Shown piece after piece: positions 52,943-61,407 of a stretch of 64,000 bases of DNA. Below the pieces are notes generated by a model. It worked only from the letters and a program-made list of their open reading frames with translations. It was not told the origin of the DNA and did not search any database. The translations under genes and the position numbers were made by a program. The stretch comes from Bacillota bacterium (lineage in GTDB: Bacteria; Bacillota_A; Clostridia; Lachnospirales; Lachnospiraceae). Every line of letters starts with the position of its first letter. The first letter of the stretch is position 1. Where the stretch lies: contig JAEYMU010000004.1 of assembly GCA_023407175.1 (NCBI GenBank), positions 1 through 64,000 of the forward strand, written 5' to 3'.

Positions 52943-53287
52943 TCATTTATAAGCTCTACCGCCCACAACCTGCTTATTTTTGACATCGATAATGTAATTC
53001 ATACCAATAAACTCAACTGCGACTAACTTATTTGCTTCATCTAACCTAATTATTGTGTAAATTCCATCATTGCCTATAATATCTTTTAAATTCCATACAA
53101 TATTACCATCCCCATTAACAGCATAAACATTGTTAAAAGGCTGTTTTTGAATATCTCCTGTTGATGTATTCCAAATCATTACAATAAGTAATCCATCAAT
53201 TTCAACAGTATTTTTTATTTCATATTGGAAATCAACCTGTTTACCATTAACAAGTAAAGTTTTTCCCGACACACTATGCTTTATCAT
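52943..53287 (-). CDS. Immunity-like protein, copy 2 (diverged)
   Basis: 114 aa with the same order of strands as copy 1: KTLLVNGKQVDFQYEIKN, IDGLLIVMIWNTSTGD, PFNNVYAVNGDGNIVWNLKD, KLVAVEFIGMNYIIDVKNKQ. The NNVYAVN...IVW core is identical in plan. AGGAAGG 7 nt upstream of ATG overlaps the end of a 20-codon fragment whose stop overlaps this ATG (ATATGA). Cytoplasmic. Function inferred only from context. Confidence 0.65.
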   Translation of the reverse strand: MIKHSVSGKTLLVNGKQVDFQYEIKNTVEIDGLLIVMIWNTSTGDIQKQPFNNVYAVNGDGNIVWNLKDIIGNDGIYTIIRLDEANKLVAVEFIGMNYIIDVKNKQVVGGRAYK

Positions 53288-53346
53288 ATTCTAGCCTTCC
53301 TAATTTGGCCAGTTGCATCTAACGTAAAGCTACCAACATATGCACC
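53284..53346 (-). pseudogene. Fragment fused at a deletion junction, possible toxin tip
   Basis: 20 codons (GAYVGSFTLDATGQIRKARI) to TGA, overlapping the next start codon. Its upstream border is the point where homology of the copy-3 gene stops, so a deletion seems to have joined the two. Confidence 0.4.
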
Positions 53347-53521
53347 CTTTGCCATATAATTTGAGTTGGAAATTTACTGCGGAGACATTATTAACTGTCG
53401 GAGCATCTATAAAAACTATGTAATAGTTTCCGCATTTCTTTATATTTCCGACCGTATTTGAAAATTTAATTTTATTATTGCCTATAAACAGATTATTCCT
53501 CTCTTTTCTGAACTCGCTCAT
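53347..53521 (-). pseudogene. Immunity-like family, copy 3, truncated and frameshifted
   Basis: ATG at 53521 with GGAGG-like leader. The first about 45 residues nearly equal copy 1 (FRKERNNLFIGNNKIKFSN, NYYIVFIDAPTVNNVSAVN). One base is missing relative to copy 1 just after AVN, and homology ends at TGGCAAA, after which the foreign fragment begins. The DNA around the start, including TTTTTTAATGCA-GATCTTT, is also shared with copy 1, so the duplication covered the end of the preceding gene. Confidence 0.65.
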
Positions 53522-53550
53522 AACATCCCATCCTCCCCAAAGATCATGCA

Positions 53551-53667
53551 TTAAAAAACCAATATTTTATTAGCCTCCGTATGCGTAACCTCTTCCCGTC
53601 TTTGTCCTGTTACACATCGGCATCTATCAGGATCGGGCAGCTTATCCTTCCTCTTTTTCTTAATCAC
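53551..53667 (-). pseudogene. Short frame upstream of copy 3, possible toxin tip
   Basis: About 38 codons (KKKRKDKLPDPDRCRCVTGQ, RREEVTHTEANKILVF) to TAA, overlapping the end of gene 53664. No ribosome binding site. It lies where a toxin 3' end would lie relative to copy 3. Low certainty. Confidence 0.3.
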
Positions 53668-54164
53668 ATATTGATCACATCATCTATTCTCATAAAATCT
53701 ATTTCCGAATATGTATAATACCGGTAGAAATTCTCATCTGTTTTATTCTTATACATCCACACGAAAAAATCTCTGAATACTTCATCCTCCTCATATGGAT
53801 TAGCATAGTAACATATTACCTCGTCATATTCAGTCCTATATATTTCCTTCTCTTTATAGCAGAATGTAAATTCCCTCTTCTTCAGGTCTTTACCTTTTTT
53901 TATCAGTTCAATATCGTAGTCATCTTTAATAAGCGCATATGTATCTTGATTAATAAATAGCACCGGTCCAATATCCGAGGCAAAGACACCTATAAACCCT
54001 TTATCGGTATTCTTATAAAATCCCCTCCATGTCTCTATATGTGATCCTTCTGTGCGTTCTTTTTCAATAATTGTACCGGATTGTGTATTAATTTCGCACA
54101 CATATTTATATACATCATGATTTTGAATATAAATTGGTTTTATTGAAGTTTTACAGTTAACCAT
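53664..54164 (-). CDS. Immunity-like protein, paralog of 49524-49958
   Basis: 166 aa cytoplasmic protein. Shared core with the 144-aa paralog: GFYKNTDKGFIGVFASDIGP, VLFINQDTYALIKDDYDIEL, FRDFFVWMYKNKTDENFYRY. The N-terminal 45 residues (TSIKPIYIQNHDVYKYVCEI) are less conserved. AT-rich, first gene of the array in transcription direction, weak ribosome binding site (AGGCGAAT). Immunity role is inferred from the array only. Confidence 0.6.
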   Translation of the reverse strand: MVNCKTSIKPIYIQNHDVYKYVCEINTQSGTIIEKERTEGSHIETWRGFYKNTDKGFIGVFASDIGPVLFINQDTYALIKDDYDIELIKKGKDLKKREFTFCYKEKEIYRTEYDEVICYYANPYEEDEVFRDFFVWMYKNKTDENFYRYYTYSEIDFMRIDDVINM

Positions 54165-54502
54165 TCATTATTCGCCTTTCATACTTATCCAATCATCTCT
54201 TAGTTATAAACGATTTTAAATATATAAAAGTCACATATCTTCAAAATTTACTTATAATTGATAAACGTGATTCATAAAATTTTGATCGAAACAATCAATT
54301 TACCTTAATTATTCTTTAGGTTTAAAATGCGCATTGAGGGCCTTATTATTCCCGAGGTATCTAAGTCATTATCTAACCCATGCTTTAAATTATCATCAGG
54401 CAAATAAAAAGATATTTCTGTTTAATATTAACATTATATTATCCCCATTCTAACATACATGAAGTAGTTCTTTCATCTTGCTTTTGAATATAAATAAGAA
54501 AA
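54165..54502. other. AT-rich gap before the array
   Basis: About 340 bp without supported gene. It probably contains the promoter of the array; no clear -35/-10 pair is visible to me. Confidence 0.4.
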
Positions 54503-54525
54503 AGGGCTACCAAAATGGCAGCCCT
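54497..54525 (-). terminator. Terminator of surface protein gene 54547
   Basis: AGGGCTGCC/GGTAGCCCT stem with a 5-nt loop followed by TTTTTCTTATTT on the minus strand. Confidence 0.85.
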
Positions 54526-54546
54526 AATTTTGTAATTTCTATTTTA

Positions 54547-55287
54547 TTATTTCTGCTTTCTCTTTAAAGCTACTGCACCAGTTGCAATTGCACCTAAACC
54601 ATAAACGATACCTAAGCTAACAACACCTGTCTTAGGAGCGTCTGTGGTGGTCTCTTCAGTTGTTGCATCTGTAGTTGTTGCTGCATCATCAGTAGTATCC
54701 TCTACTGCTGCAGAACCGTCATTGCCATCAGCATCATATAATGTGAAATCAACTGTCATAGTCTCAACGGAAGCAAAATCATCCGGATTAACGATCATCC
54801 AGTTTACATCACTCAGATCGCCGTCATAGCTACGAAGAGTCGCATCATCATCCTTTAAACCTGTAACCCAAGAATTATAGATATTCATACGTGTTTCAAT
54901 TCCATCATCGGAGCTTGTATAGCCCTTTGTAAACTCAATGTCTTCTCCGTTAATCTTAATGGAATTAATTTCAATGCTGTATCCAGGGAAATCCTTCTCA
55001 CCGTTCTTAATACCGATAGCTGTGAATGCCAAACCAGCTGCGGCTCCGTCAGCAGTACCTGTAAAATCAAGACCAACTGTATACTGTCCAGGACCTGTAA
55101 TAGTAACATCTGTAGCTTGAACTCCCGTATCAACCGGATCAGACCAGTACTGATATGTCCAAGCTGAATCTGCATACATAATATATGCTGTCTTGTCTGC
55201 TCCTGCAAACGCTGCTGAAGGCACCATACTTAATAACATTGCTACTGCCATAATTAATGTAAGAACTGCCTTTAAACTTCTCTTCAT
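54547..55287 (-). CDS. Secreted surface protein with sortase-like PKTG anchor and GH5-tail-like domain
   Basis: 246 aa. Signal peptide (cleaved after AAFA), one beta domain of about 160 residues, a Thr/Asp-rich linker, and a C-terminal DAPKTGVVSLGIVYGLGAIA segment ending KRKQK, which fits an LPXTG-like (APKTG) sorting signal. The domain has YIMYADSAWTYQYW, GPGQYTVGLDFTGTADGAAA, INSIKINGEDIEF, YNSWVTGL and VETMTVDFTLYD, in the order seen in the protein at 47.9 kb and in the GH5 C-terminus. It may bind carbohydrate on the wall. GGGAGG before the ATG. Confidence 0.8.
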   Translation of the reverse strand: MKRSLKAVLTLIMAVAMLLSMVPSAAFAGADKTAYIMYADSAWTYQYWSDPVDTGVQATDVTITGPGQYTVGLDFTGTADGAAAGLAFTAIGIKNGEKDFPGYSIEINSIKINGEDIEFTKGYTSSDDGIETRMNIYNSWVTGLKDDDATLRSYDGDLSDVNWMIVNPDDFASVETMTVDFTLYDADGNDGSAAVEDTTDDAATTTDATTEETTTDAPKTGVVSLGIVYGLGAIATGAVALKRKQK

Positions 55288-55566
55288 TATTAATATCCTC
55301 CCTGTTTTTTTGCCCTATAGTTTCTCAAAGGCTTGTATTTAGTTTACTATATAAATTTACTATAAATAATTCAGTAAAGAAACATTTTATTTTACACATT
55401 TTATACATTCATTTTTTTACATATTTACGTCTTTCTGATTTTTTTATCCAATTTTTACTGTATCTTATTTTATTTTTGAACGAATCCTTACAATAACTTT
55501 TTTCTATTGTGATTTCTTTACATACATTTAACAAACCATATCCCCGTCTGCTTGTGCGTTTTGTCC

Positions 55567-56163
55567 TCAGCTTCCTAGTTTCTTCTTATTACTATATCTT
55601 CTTGCAAGTACGGCAAAAAGAAAGCCGACTATGGTCGAACAGGTTGTAGCAATCAGTCCTGCAGCGAGGATTTCAGCCGGATTAGCCGATCCATACTGGC
55701 TCCGGTAGGCTATTATGTTAACCGGTATCAGCTGAAGGGAAGAGATATTAATAATAAGAAGTGTGCACATATCCGTGCTGGCTACCTCCGAATTATGATT
55801 CAAGCTTTTAAGCTCCTTCATTGCCATCAGGCCCATTGGAGTTGCCGCCCATCCAAGTCCCAGAATATTAGCAATCATATTGGCGGCAATATGCTCATTT
55901 ACAACATGGTCCTTTGGAATGCCCGGATAAAGAATTCTTATCACCGGCCTTAACCCTCGTGTGAATGCAGCAACCAATCCGCATTTTTTTGCCACCTGCA
56001 TGATACCTGTCCACATCGCCATAATTCCCAGCATGGTTATACACAGTGCCACAGCTTCCTTTGAGGAATTGATGGTTGCTTTACTGACATCGCCTATTCT
56101 GCCGCTGATCACCCCAACAGTTACGCCGAGTACTATCATAAATCCCCACAAATAATTCAGCAC
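55567..56163 (-). CDS. spmA: Spore maturation protein A
   Basis: 198-aa membrane protein for spore core dehydration. Family stretches: LNYLWGFMIVLGVTVGVISG, INSSKEAVALCITMLGIMAM, ANILGLGWAATPMGLMAMKE, CTLLIINISSLQLIPVNIIA. Begins at GTG 56163 with GGCAGG upstream. In Bacillus and most Clostridia spmA and spmB are adjacent; here spmB is 27 kb away on the same strand. Confidence 0.92.
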   Translation of the reverse strand: MLNYLWGFMIVLGVTVGVISGRIGDVSKATINSSKEAVALCITMLGIMAMWTGIMQVAKKCGLVAAFTRGLRPVIRILYPGIPKDHVVNEHIAANMIANILGLGWAATPMGLMAMKELKSLNHNSEVASTDMCTLLIINISSLQLIPVNIIAYRSQYGSANPAEILAAGLIATTCSTIVGFLFAVLARRYSNKKKLGS

Positions 56164-56373
56164 AAAAACACCTGCCTTTTCATAATATTAATTGAAAAAT
56201 CTTATGAAACATTATACGATAAAAACAGGAATATATGCCGGATTTTTAGTCAAAATGTCCATTTACACCGATATTTTTCTCTGATTCGTCACGAATCGCT
56301 GTTTTAATGGTATTAAATGTATCCTATTTACATTTATTGTTCAAATTGTGCTATCTTTTGACAATTTTTTAAG

Positions 56374-56402
56374 TTGACTTTAAAAAAATCCTATGCTATC
56401 TT
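56374..56402 (+). promoter_or_regulatory. abrB promoter
   Basis: TTGACT, 17-nt spacer, TATCTT, about 113 nt upstream of the abrB start. A TTGACA at 56358-56363 precedes it. The remainder of the 350-bp gap between spmA and abrB shows nothing further. Confidence 0.5.
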
Positions 56403-56514
56403 AATTAAGGTCTCATACAAATAATGTAAGCAAAGGCTTGTTTGTATGTGGCTTAATAAATTATTATATTCTATTTTATTCCCCAATACACTTGAGAAAA
56501 GGAGGATGACTACC

Positions 56515-56772
56515 ATGAAAAGTACTGGTATTGTCAGAAGACTTGATGAACTTGGAAGAATCACACTTCCCATTGAGTTAAGAAGAACATTAGACGTTAG
56601 TGAAAGAGATCCATTGGAGATTTTTGTTGATGAAGGAAGAATTATTCTTCAGAAGTATGAGCCTACCGATATTTTCAGCGGAAGCAAGGACAACTTAATT
56701 GAATATCAGGGAAAGAAAATTTCCAAGGATACGATTGTAGAGCTTGCAAAGCTTGCCGGAATCATTGAATAA
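56515..56772 (+). CDS. abrB: AbrB-type transition state regulator
   Basis: 85 aa. The N-terminal swapped-hairpin DNA-binding domain reads MKSTGIVRRLDELGRITLPI + ELRRTLDVSERDPLEIFVDE, close to Bacillus AbrB/Abh. The C-terminus ends IVELAKLAGIIE. ATG 56515 has GGAGG 9 nt upstream. AbrB represses post-exponential genes and is relieved by Spo0A~P; the neighbouring rsmI matches the Bacillus order abrB-rsmI. Confidence 0.93.
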   Translation: MKSTGIVRRLDELGRITLPIELRRTLDVSERDPLEIFVDEGRIILQKYEPTDIFSGSKDNLIEYQGKKISKDTIVELAKLAGIIE

Positions 56773-56814
56773 CCATTACATTACATAGGTTCTTGCAAAA
56801 AATGTATACCAACA

Positions 56815-56860
56815 ATCAAGTAGGAGGCAGGTGAGATTATCACCTGCCTCCTACTTGATT
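56815..56860. terminator. Bidirectional terminator between abrB and TPR gene
   Basis: Perfect 20-bp inverted repeat ATCAAGTAGGAGGCAGGTGA with a 5-nt loop between convergent genes, followed by TTTATC on the plus strand. Confidence 0.9.
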
Positions 56861-56870
56861 TATCTTGTAC

Positions 56871-57740
56871 CTATTTCTGTTCCGTCACTTCCTCCAAAAG
56901 CTTGGCCAATTCTTCATTGTTCGTCAATTCGACAGCAGCGCTTAGCAGCGTCTTTGCTTTCTCATATTCCTTCTGGGAAAGATACACCTTCGCCAATTCC
57001 AGATAGGCTGCACTTTCTTTCGGTAAAAGCTTGGCCGCCTTTTTGTAGGCTGCAATACCGGCATCATAATTTTCCTGTGTGATATATTCCGCCCCTTGCT
57101 TGATGAGGGCCGTATAATTGTCCTTAATCAGATACGAATCCACTAATTCCAGTAAATCGATAAACATTGCATCCTGTGTCAGCTCCTGACCCTCCAATAC
57201 CTCCTCACGGGCCAGCTCGTATTCACCTTTTTCAATATAGGCCTGTGTTATTCTGATATAGGAAGTCGGTTCTTTGCTCTTTATTTTCTTGGCTTTCTCA
57301 TATTCCCCAATCGCTTTGTCATATTCCTCCCTTGAATAGTAAACCTCGGCCCGGGAGGCTGCCTGCTGATAATCATAATCAATTTTTTCAGCCGTTACTT
57401 CTTCAATTTTATCCTTTACCCTACTCCCGGCGGTCTCCTGATAACAAGCTCTTAAAACCTCCAGCGCTTTATCAAACTTCTCCATTCCGACATATGCATC
57501 GGCAAGTCCTATGGAAATATGCTGTCGGTCAATGTCCTTCATCAACAGAACCTTTTGGTAAGCCTCCACCGCCTGTTCATAATTACCGGCTTTCAGATAG
57601 TTTTCTGCCATAACGGCCTGATCGGGACTGTATTTTTTTTCCAAGTAGTTTAAATACAGATATATCCCGGCAATGAATAAAACTAAAATCAGAAACCCCA
57701 GGATTCTTTTCTCTTTTGTGCGAAACGGCCTTAACAGCAT
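56871..57740 (-). CDS. Tetratricopeptide repeat protein, membrane anchored
   Basis: 289 aa. One membrane segment near the N-terminus (RILGFLILVLFIAGIYLYLN), then about six TPR units (examples AENYLKAGNYEQAVEAYQKV, VGMEKFDKALEVLRACYQE, SREEYDKAIGEYEKAKKI, TQENYDAGIAAYKKAAKLLP, LSQKEYEKAKTLLSAAVEL). It probably acts as a protein-protein scaffold facing the outside or cytoplasm; orientation is not settled. It follows the rsmI gene on the minus strand with a 66-nt gap. Partner unknown. Confidence 0.88.
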   Translation of the reverse strand: MLLRPFRTKEKRILGFLILVLFIAGIYLYLNYLEKKYSPDQAVMAENYLKAGNYEQAVEAYQKVLLMKDIDRQHISIGLADAYVGMEKFDKALEVLRACYQETAGSRVKDKIEEVTAEKIDYDYQQAASRAEVYYSREEYDKAIGEYEKAKKIKSKEPTSYIRITQAYIEKGEYELAREEVLEGQELTQDAMFIDLLELVDSYLIKDNYTALIKQGAEYITQENYDAGIAAYKKAAKLLPKESAAYLELAKVYLSQKEYEKAKTLLSAAVELTNNEELAKLLEEVTEQK

Positions 57741-57806
57741 AATTTCACCTCCAAAAGAAGCGATTGACGCATTGATTGCTTCCTGCCCAGTATAGCCTTC
57801 GCTGTA

Positions 57807-58643
57807 CTAAATAAGCTCTTTATAGATTTCCCTTTTACTTATTCCCCTATCCTTTGCGACCGCCTTCATCGCTTCCTTCTTATCCATACCTTTACTTAGA
57901 TAAAGCTCCATATGCTCGCTTAACGCAAGTGCTCCCCACTGCTCCTGCATTTCCTCTTCCATTTCCTTAGCCTGCCTGCCCTCCAGTACCAGAACATATT
58001 CCCCCTTCGGCTCCTGGACCTTTAAATATTCCACCGCCTGTGTAAGGGTTGTCCTATGGACAGTCTCATGTGTTTTGGTAAGCTCTTTTATTATCGTGAT
58101 ATTGCGGTCTCCAAGTGCCTCCAAAAGCTCTACAACAGTTTTCCCCAGTCTGTGGGGCGCTTCATACAGTATTATCGTTCTCGTCTCCGTCTTAAGCTCC
58201 TTAAGAATACGCTGCTTCTCCCTTTTATCCGCAGGCAAAAAGGCCTCAAAGCAAAATCTTCTCGTAGCCAGGCCGGACAAGGTTAGTGCCGTTACCGCTG
58301 CACAGGCGCCGGGCAATGAAGTCACCTCTATTCCCGCTTCATAGGCCTGCCTTACCAGCTCTTCCCCGGGGTCCGATATCCCCGGTGTTCCCGCATCCGT
58401 AATCAGGGCAATATTTTTGCCGGATAACAGCTGCTCCACCAGATTCCTTGCCTTCTCCACCTTGTTATATTCGTGATAGCTGGTCATCGGCGTCTTAATC
58501 TCAAAATGGTTTAAAAGCTTGATGCTGTGCCTTGTATCCTCTGCCGCAATCAAGTCCACTTCCTTTAAGGTTCTTATAACCCGGAAGGTGATGTCTTCCA
58601 GATTGCCGATTGGAGTGGCACATAAATATAAAATCCCGGACAT
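57807..58643 (-). CDS. rsmI: 16S rRNA (cytidine1402-2'-O)-methyltransferase
   Basis: 278 aa tetrapyrrole-methylase-fold enzyme that 2'-O-methylates C1402 of 16S rRNA. The start MSGILYLCATPIGNLEDITF is the family signature; IAAEDTRHSIKLLNHF, ALITDAGTPGISDPGE, and SLPGACAAVTALTLSGL follow. The C-terminal helical domain ends DRGISKREIYKELI. ATG at 58643 has AAGGAC 7 nt upstream. It lies in the conserved rsmI-trmN6-ricT-holB-yaaR order. Confidence 0.95.
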   Translation of the reverse strand: MSGILYLCATPIGNLEDITFRVIRTLKEVDLIAAEDTRHSIKLLNHFEIKTPMTSYHEYNKVEKARNLVEQLLSGKNIALITDAGTPGISDPGEELVRQAYEAGIEVTSLPGACAAVTALTLSGLATRRFCFEAFLPADKREKQRILKELKTETRTIILYEAPHRLGKTVVELLEALGDRNITIIKELTKTHETVHRTTLTQAVEYLKVQEPKGEYVLVLEGRQAKEMEEEMQEQWGALALSEHMELYLSKGMDKKEAMKAVAKDRGISKREIYKELI

Positions 58644-58738
58644 TATGACCGTCCTTTCCGTATATGTATTGCAGAAATCCCTCTCCATGCTATCTGAAAG
58701 ATATCTTCTGCACGCTGTGAATAACCCTATTTTCCTGC

Positions 58739-59503
58739 CTAATAACCATAGATATCATATATCTCATCAGTATAAACATTCTGTTCCTTATATACAATTA
58801 ACGGGGCCTCTACCGTGAGTCTGGACCTTGCTCCCTTAATGCATTCCATAAGCACCATATTAGGCTCCTTATCCACATAAGGGTAAACCAGCTTCATCCG
58901 CTTTGGCTCCAGCTTATAATCTATCAGGGCCTTCATCAGCTCTGCCAGACGGAAGGGGCGATGCACCAGATAGAACCTTCCGTTCGGCTTCAGCAGTCTG
59001 GAGGTCTCCCGGATCACATCCTCCAGCGAGCACAGTATCTCATGCCTTGCAATCGCCTTTGCCTGAGCCGGATTGACAATCCCGTGACTGTGGTTCATAT
59101 AGGGGGGATTGCTGGTTACAACATCAAAGGAAGCCAACCCGAACCGTTCCGAGGCTTCCTTAATATCACCGACTATAATATCAACTTTATCTTCCAGTTT
59201 ATTAACGGCAACGCTGCGCCTTGCCATATCCGCGCTTTCCTCCTGGATTTCAAGACCGGTAAAATGCTTTCCCGGTGTCTTTGCCTCCAGCAGGATCGGT
59301 ATGATGCCCGTTCCGGTTCCAAGGTCCAGTACCTTTTCGCCCGGAAGCACTTTGGTATAGCCGGATAAAAGCACCGCATCCATGCCAAAGCAGAATTTCT
59401 TCGTATTCTGAATGATCTTATATTGATTTCTATGGAGGTCATCCAGCCGCTCACCGGGCTTTAGAAAAGCCTCCAATTCACTTTCAGCGGAATTATTCAT
59501 CAT
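58739..59503 (-). CDS. trmN6: tRNA1(Val) (adenine37-N6)-methyltransferase family protein (YabB-like)
   Basis: 254 aa class I SAM methyltransferase. N-terminus has ERLDDLHRNQYKIIQNTKKF and GMDAVLLSGY; SAM motif I is VLDLGTGTGIIPILLEAKTP; the catalytic NPPY is in DVVTSNPPYMN. The architecture equals E. coli YfiC/TrmN6 and Bacillus YabB. The start overlaps the ricT stop by 11 bp, in a tight operon. Confidence 0.92.
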   Translation of the reverse strand: MMNNSAESELEAFLKPGERLDDLHRNQYKIIQNTKKFCFGMDAVLLSGYTKVLPGEKVLDLGTGTGIIPILLEAKTPGKHFTGLEIQEESADMARRSVAVNKLEDKVDIIVGDIKEASERFGLASFDVVTSNPPYMNHSHGIVNPAQAKAIARHEILCSLEDVIRETSRLLKPNGRFYLVHRPFRLAELMKALIDYKLEPKRMKLVYPYVDKEPNMVLMECIKGARSRLTVEAPLIVYKEQNVYTDEIYDIYGY

Positions 59504-60407
59504 CGAGCAGGGATTTCCCTTCCTTTTTCTCTAAAAGCTCAAGAACACGAAGCTCCTCATCCTCAATTTGTGCTACTCTTTCCTTACGCTTCTTCCGATT
59601 GAAGCGTAAATCATCCACCTTGTATTCCCTGACTTCCTTTTCGTCATTTTCCAGGGTAACGATGACCTTCACCAGCTGCTTTAGGACGCTGACGCTCTGA
59701 ACCTCACCCCTCAGATTATCCTTCGTGGTTACATAATCTCCCACATTCGGAAGCTTACTGTTAAGTTCCTCATAAGCCTCTTCCTCGTTCTTAAGGCAGC
59801 ACATCAGTCTTCCGCACACACCCGAAATCTTGGTGGGATTCAGGGAAAGATTCTGCTCCTTTGCCATCTTGATGGATACCGGAGCAAACTCCGACAGATG
59901 GATATGGCAGCAAAGCGGCCTTCCGCAGATTCCAATTCCTCCGACAATCTTCGTCTCATCCCGTACACCGATCTGGCGAAGCTCAATACGGGTCTTAAAG
60001 ACAGAAGCTAAATCCTTAACCAGCTCCCTGAAATCGATTCTGCCGTCTGCGGTAAAATAAAACAATACTTTATTATTATCAAAGGTATATTCCGAATCAA
60101 TCAGCTTCATCTCCAGGCCATGCTTTTGTATTTTCTCCAGGCAGATGCCAAAAGCTTCTTTTTCCTTCTCCTTATTCTTCTTTTCGACTGCATCATCCTC
60201 CGGTGTTGCCTGGCGGATTACAGGCTTAAGGGGCTGAATGATTTTCTCTTCCTCAACCTCCCTGGGGCCAAGCACCACATAGCCATATTCAATTCCCCTG
60301 GCGGTCTCTACAATCACATTATTACCTTGCTTAATATCATAACCGGCAGGATCAAAGAAATACACCTTTCCTGCCCTTCGAAATCTTACTCCTATCACAT
60401 TAACCAT
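59493..60407 (-). CDS. ricT: RicT/YaaT (PSP1 domain) protein
   Basis: 304 aa. The PSP1 domain begins VIGVRFRRAGKVYFFDPAGY. The Cys-rich part GICGRPLCCHIHLSEFAPVS and ISGVCGRLMCCLKNEEEAYE provides Cys ligands for the iron-sulfur clusters of the RicA-RicF-RicT complex. That complex influences RNase Y and sporulation/competence in Bacillus. Starts 8 bp inside holB (overlap). A charged C-terminal tail (about 270-304) completes it. Confidence 0.94.
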   Translation of the reverse strand: MVNVIGVRFRRAGKVYFFDPAGYDIKQGNNVIVETARGIEYGYVVLGPREVEEEKIIQPLKPVIRQATPEDDAVEKKNKEKEKEAFGICLEKIQKHGLEMKLIDSEYTFDNNKVLFYFTADGRIDFRELVKDLASVFKTRIELRQIGVRDETKIVGGIGICGRPLCCHIHLSEFAPVSIKMAKEQNLSLNPTKISGVCGRLMCCLKNEEEAYEELNSKLPNVGDYVTTKDNLRGEVQSVSVLKQLVKVIVTLENDEKEVREYKVDDLRFNRKKRKERVAQIEDEELRVLELLEKKEGKSLLDDE

Positions 60408-61395
60408 TGCTGTTCTCCTTTATTGTAAGTAGCATAAGTTCAATAGCAATGTCAAAGTTGACGTTGGCCTTAAGCCTTATCTTCGCCCTTTCCATTGCCT
60501 GTATTATTTTATCGATGCCCTCATAGCTTCTAAGGCTTGCCTGCTTTTTAATAAAGGTAAGCTCTTCCCGGTATAGCAAAAGGTCCGGGTCCATCGTTGC
60601 CTTAAACATCAAAACATCCCTGTACCATAATATCATCAGGTCAATATAATCCTCAATATTATTCTTATCTGCCGTCAGGAATTTTAAACCGGCAATCACC
60701 TCATAAAGCTCCATATCATCAATGTATTTCAAAAGATGAAGCACATTATCCTTCATCTTCCCAAAGTCCTCGGATGAGGCATATTTCAACGCCTTCCCCA
60801 CATTACCCCCGGAAAATGCGGCGGCAACCTCAGCCATATAATCCGGTATCTGATGATTTTGCATCAGAAATTCCTTGATGGACTGTTTGTCCACCGGCTT
60901 TAAATTAAGTGTAACACACCTGGATAAAATCGTAGGCAGGATAACACTGATATTACTGGTTAAAAGCAAAAGCACTGCATATTCCGGCGGCTCCTCAATC
61001 GTCTTTAAAAGAGCGTTCTGGGCCTGTTCCGTCAGCCTGTCCGCATCATCTATGATATATATTTTATAAGGACTGTTATAGGGCTTTATCTGGATATCAG
61101 CATTCACCTGAAGTCTTATGTCATCTACTCCGATGCTATATTTTTCATGGGTTACATTTATAATATCAGGATGATTGCCCGTATCGGCCTGCAGACAGGA
61201 TTTACAGCGGTCACAGGACAAAATACCCTTTTCCTCGCACTGCAGTGTCTTGGCGAATGCGCCTGCCAGTGTTTTCTTTCCCATTCCCTCTTCCCCGTGA
61301 AAGATATAAGCGTGAGAAACCTTATTCGATACGATTGCATTCTGTAAATGCTGTATGATACTTTCATGTCCGATTATTTGTTCAAAGCTTAGCAT
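60400..61395 (-). CDS. holB: DNA polymerase III subunit delta'
   Basis: 331 aa clamp-loader subunit. AAA+ fold with degenerate P-loop HGEEGMGKKT, zinc-binding Cys cluster CEEKGILSCDRCKSC, DADRLTEQAQNALLKTIEEP and the SRC motif ILSRCVTLNL. ATG 61395 has GGAGG 5 nt upstream, an earlier GTG/ATG at 61407 is weaker. It lies in the conserved order between yaaR and ricT. Confidence 0.95.
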   Translation of the reverse strand: MLSFEQIIGHESIIQHLQNAIVSNKVSHAYIFHGEEGMGKKTLAGAFAKTLQCEEKGILSCDRCKSCLQADTGNHPDIINVTHEKYSIGVDDIRLQVNADIQIKPYNSPYKIYIIDDADRLTEQAQNALLKTIEEPPEYAVLLLLTSNISVILPTILSRCVTLNLKPVDKQSIKEFLMQNHQIPDYMAEVAAAFSGGNVGKALKYASSEDFGKMKDNVLHLLKYIDDMELYEVIAGLKFLTADKNNIEDYIDLMILWYRDVLMFKATMDPDLLLYREELTFIKKQASLRSYEGIDKIIQAMERAKIRLKANVNFDIAIELMLLTIKENSNG

Positions 61396-61407
61396 CCTGC
61401 CCTCCAT

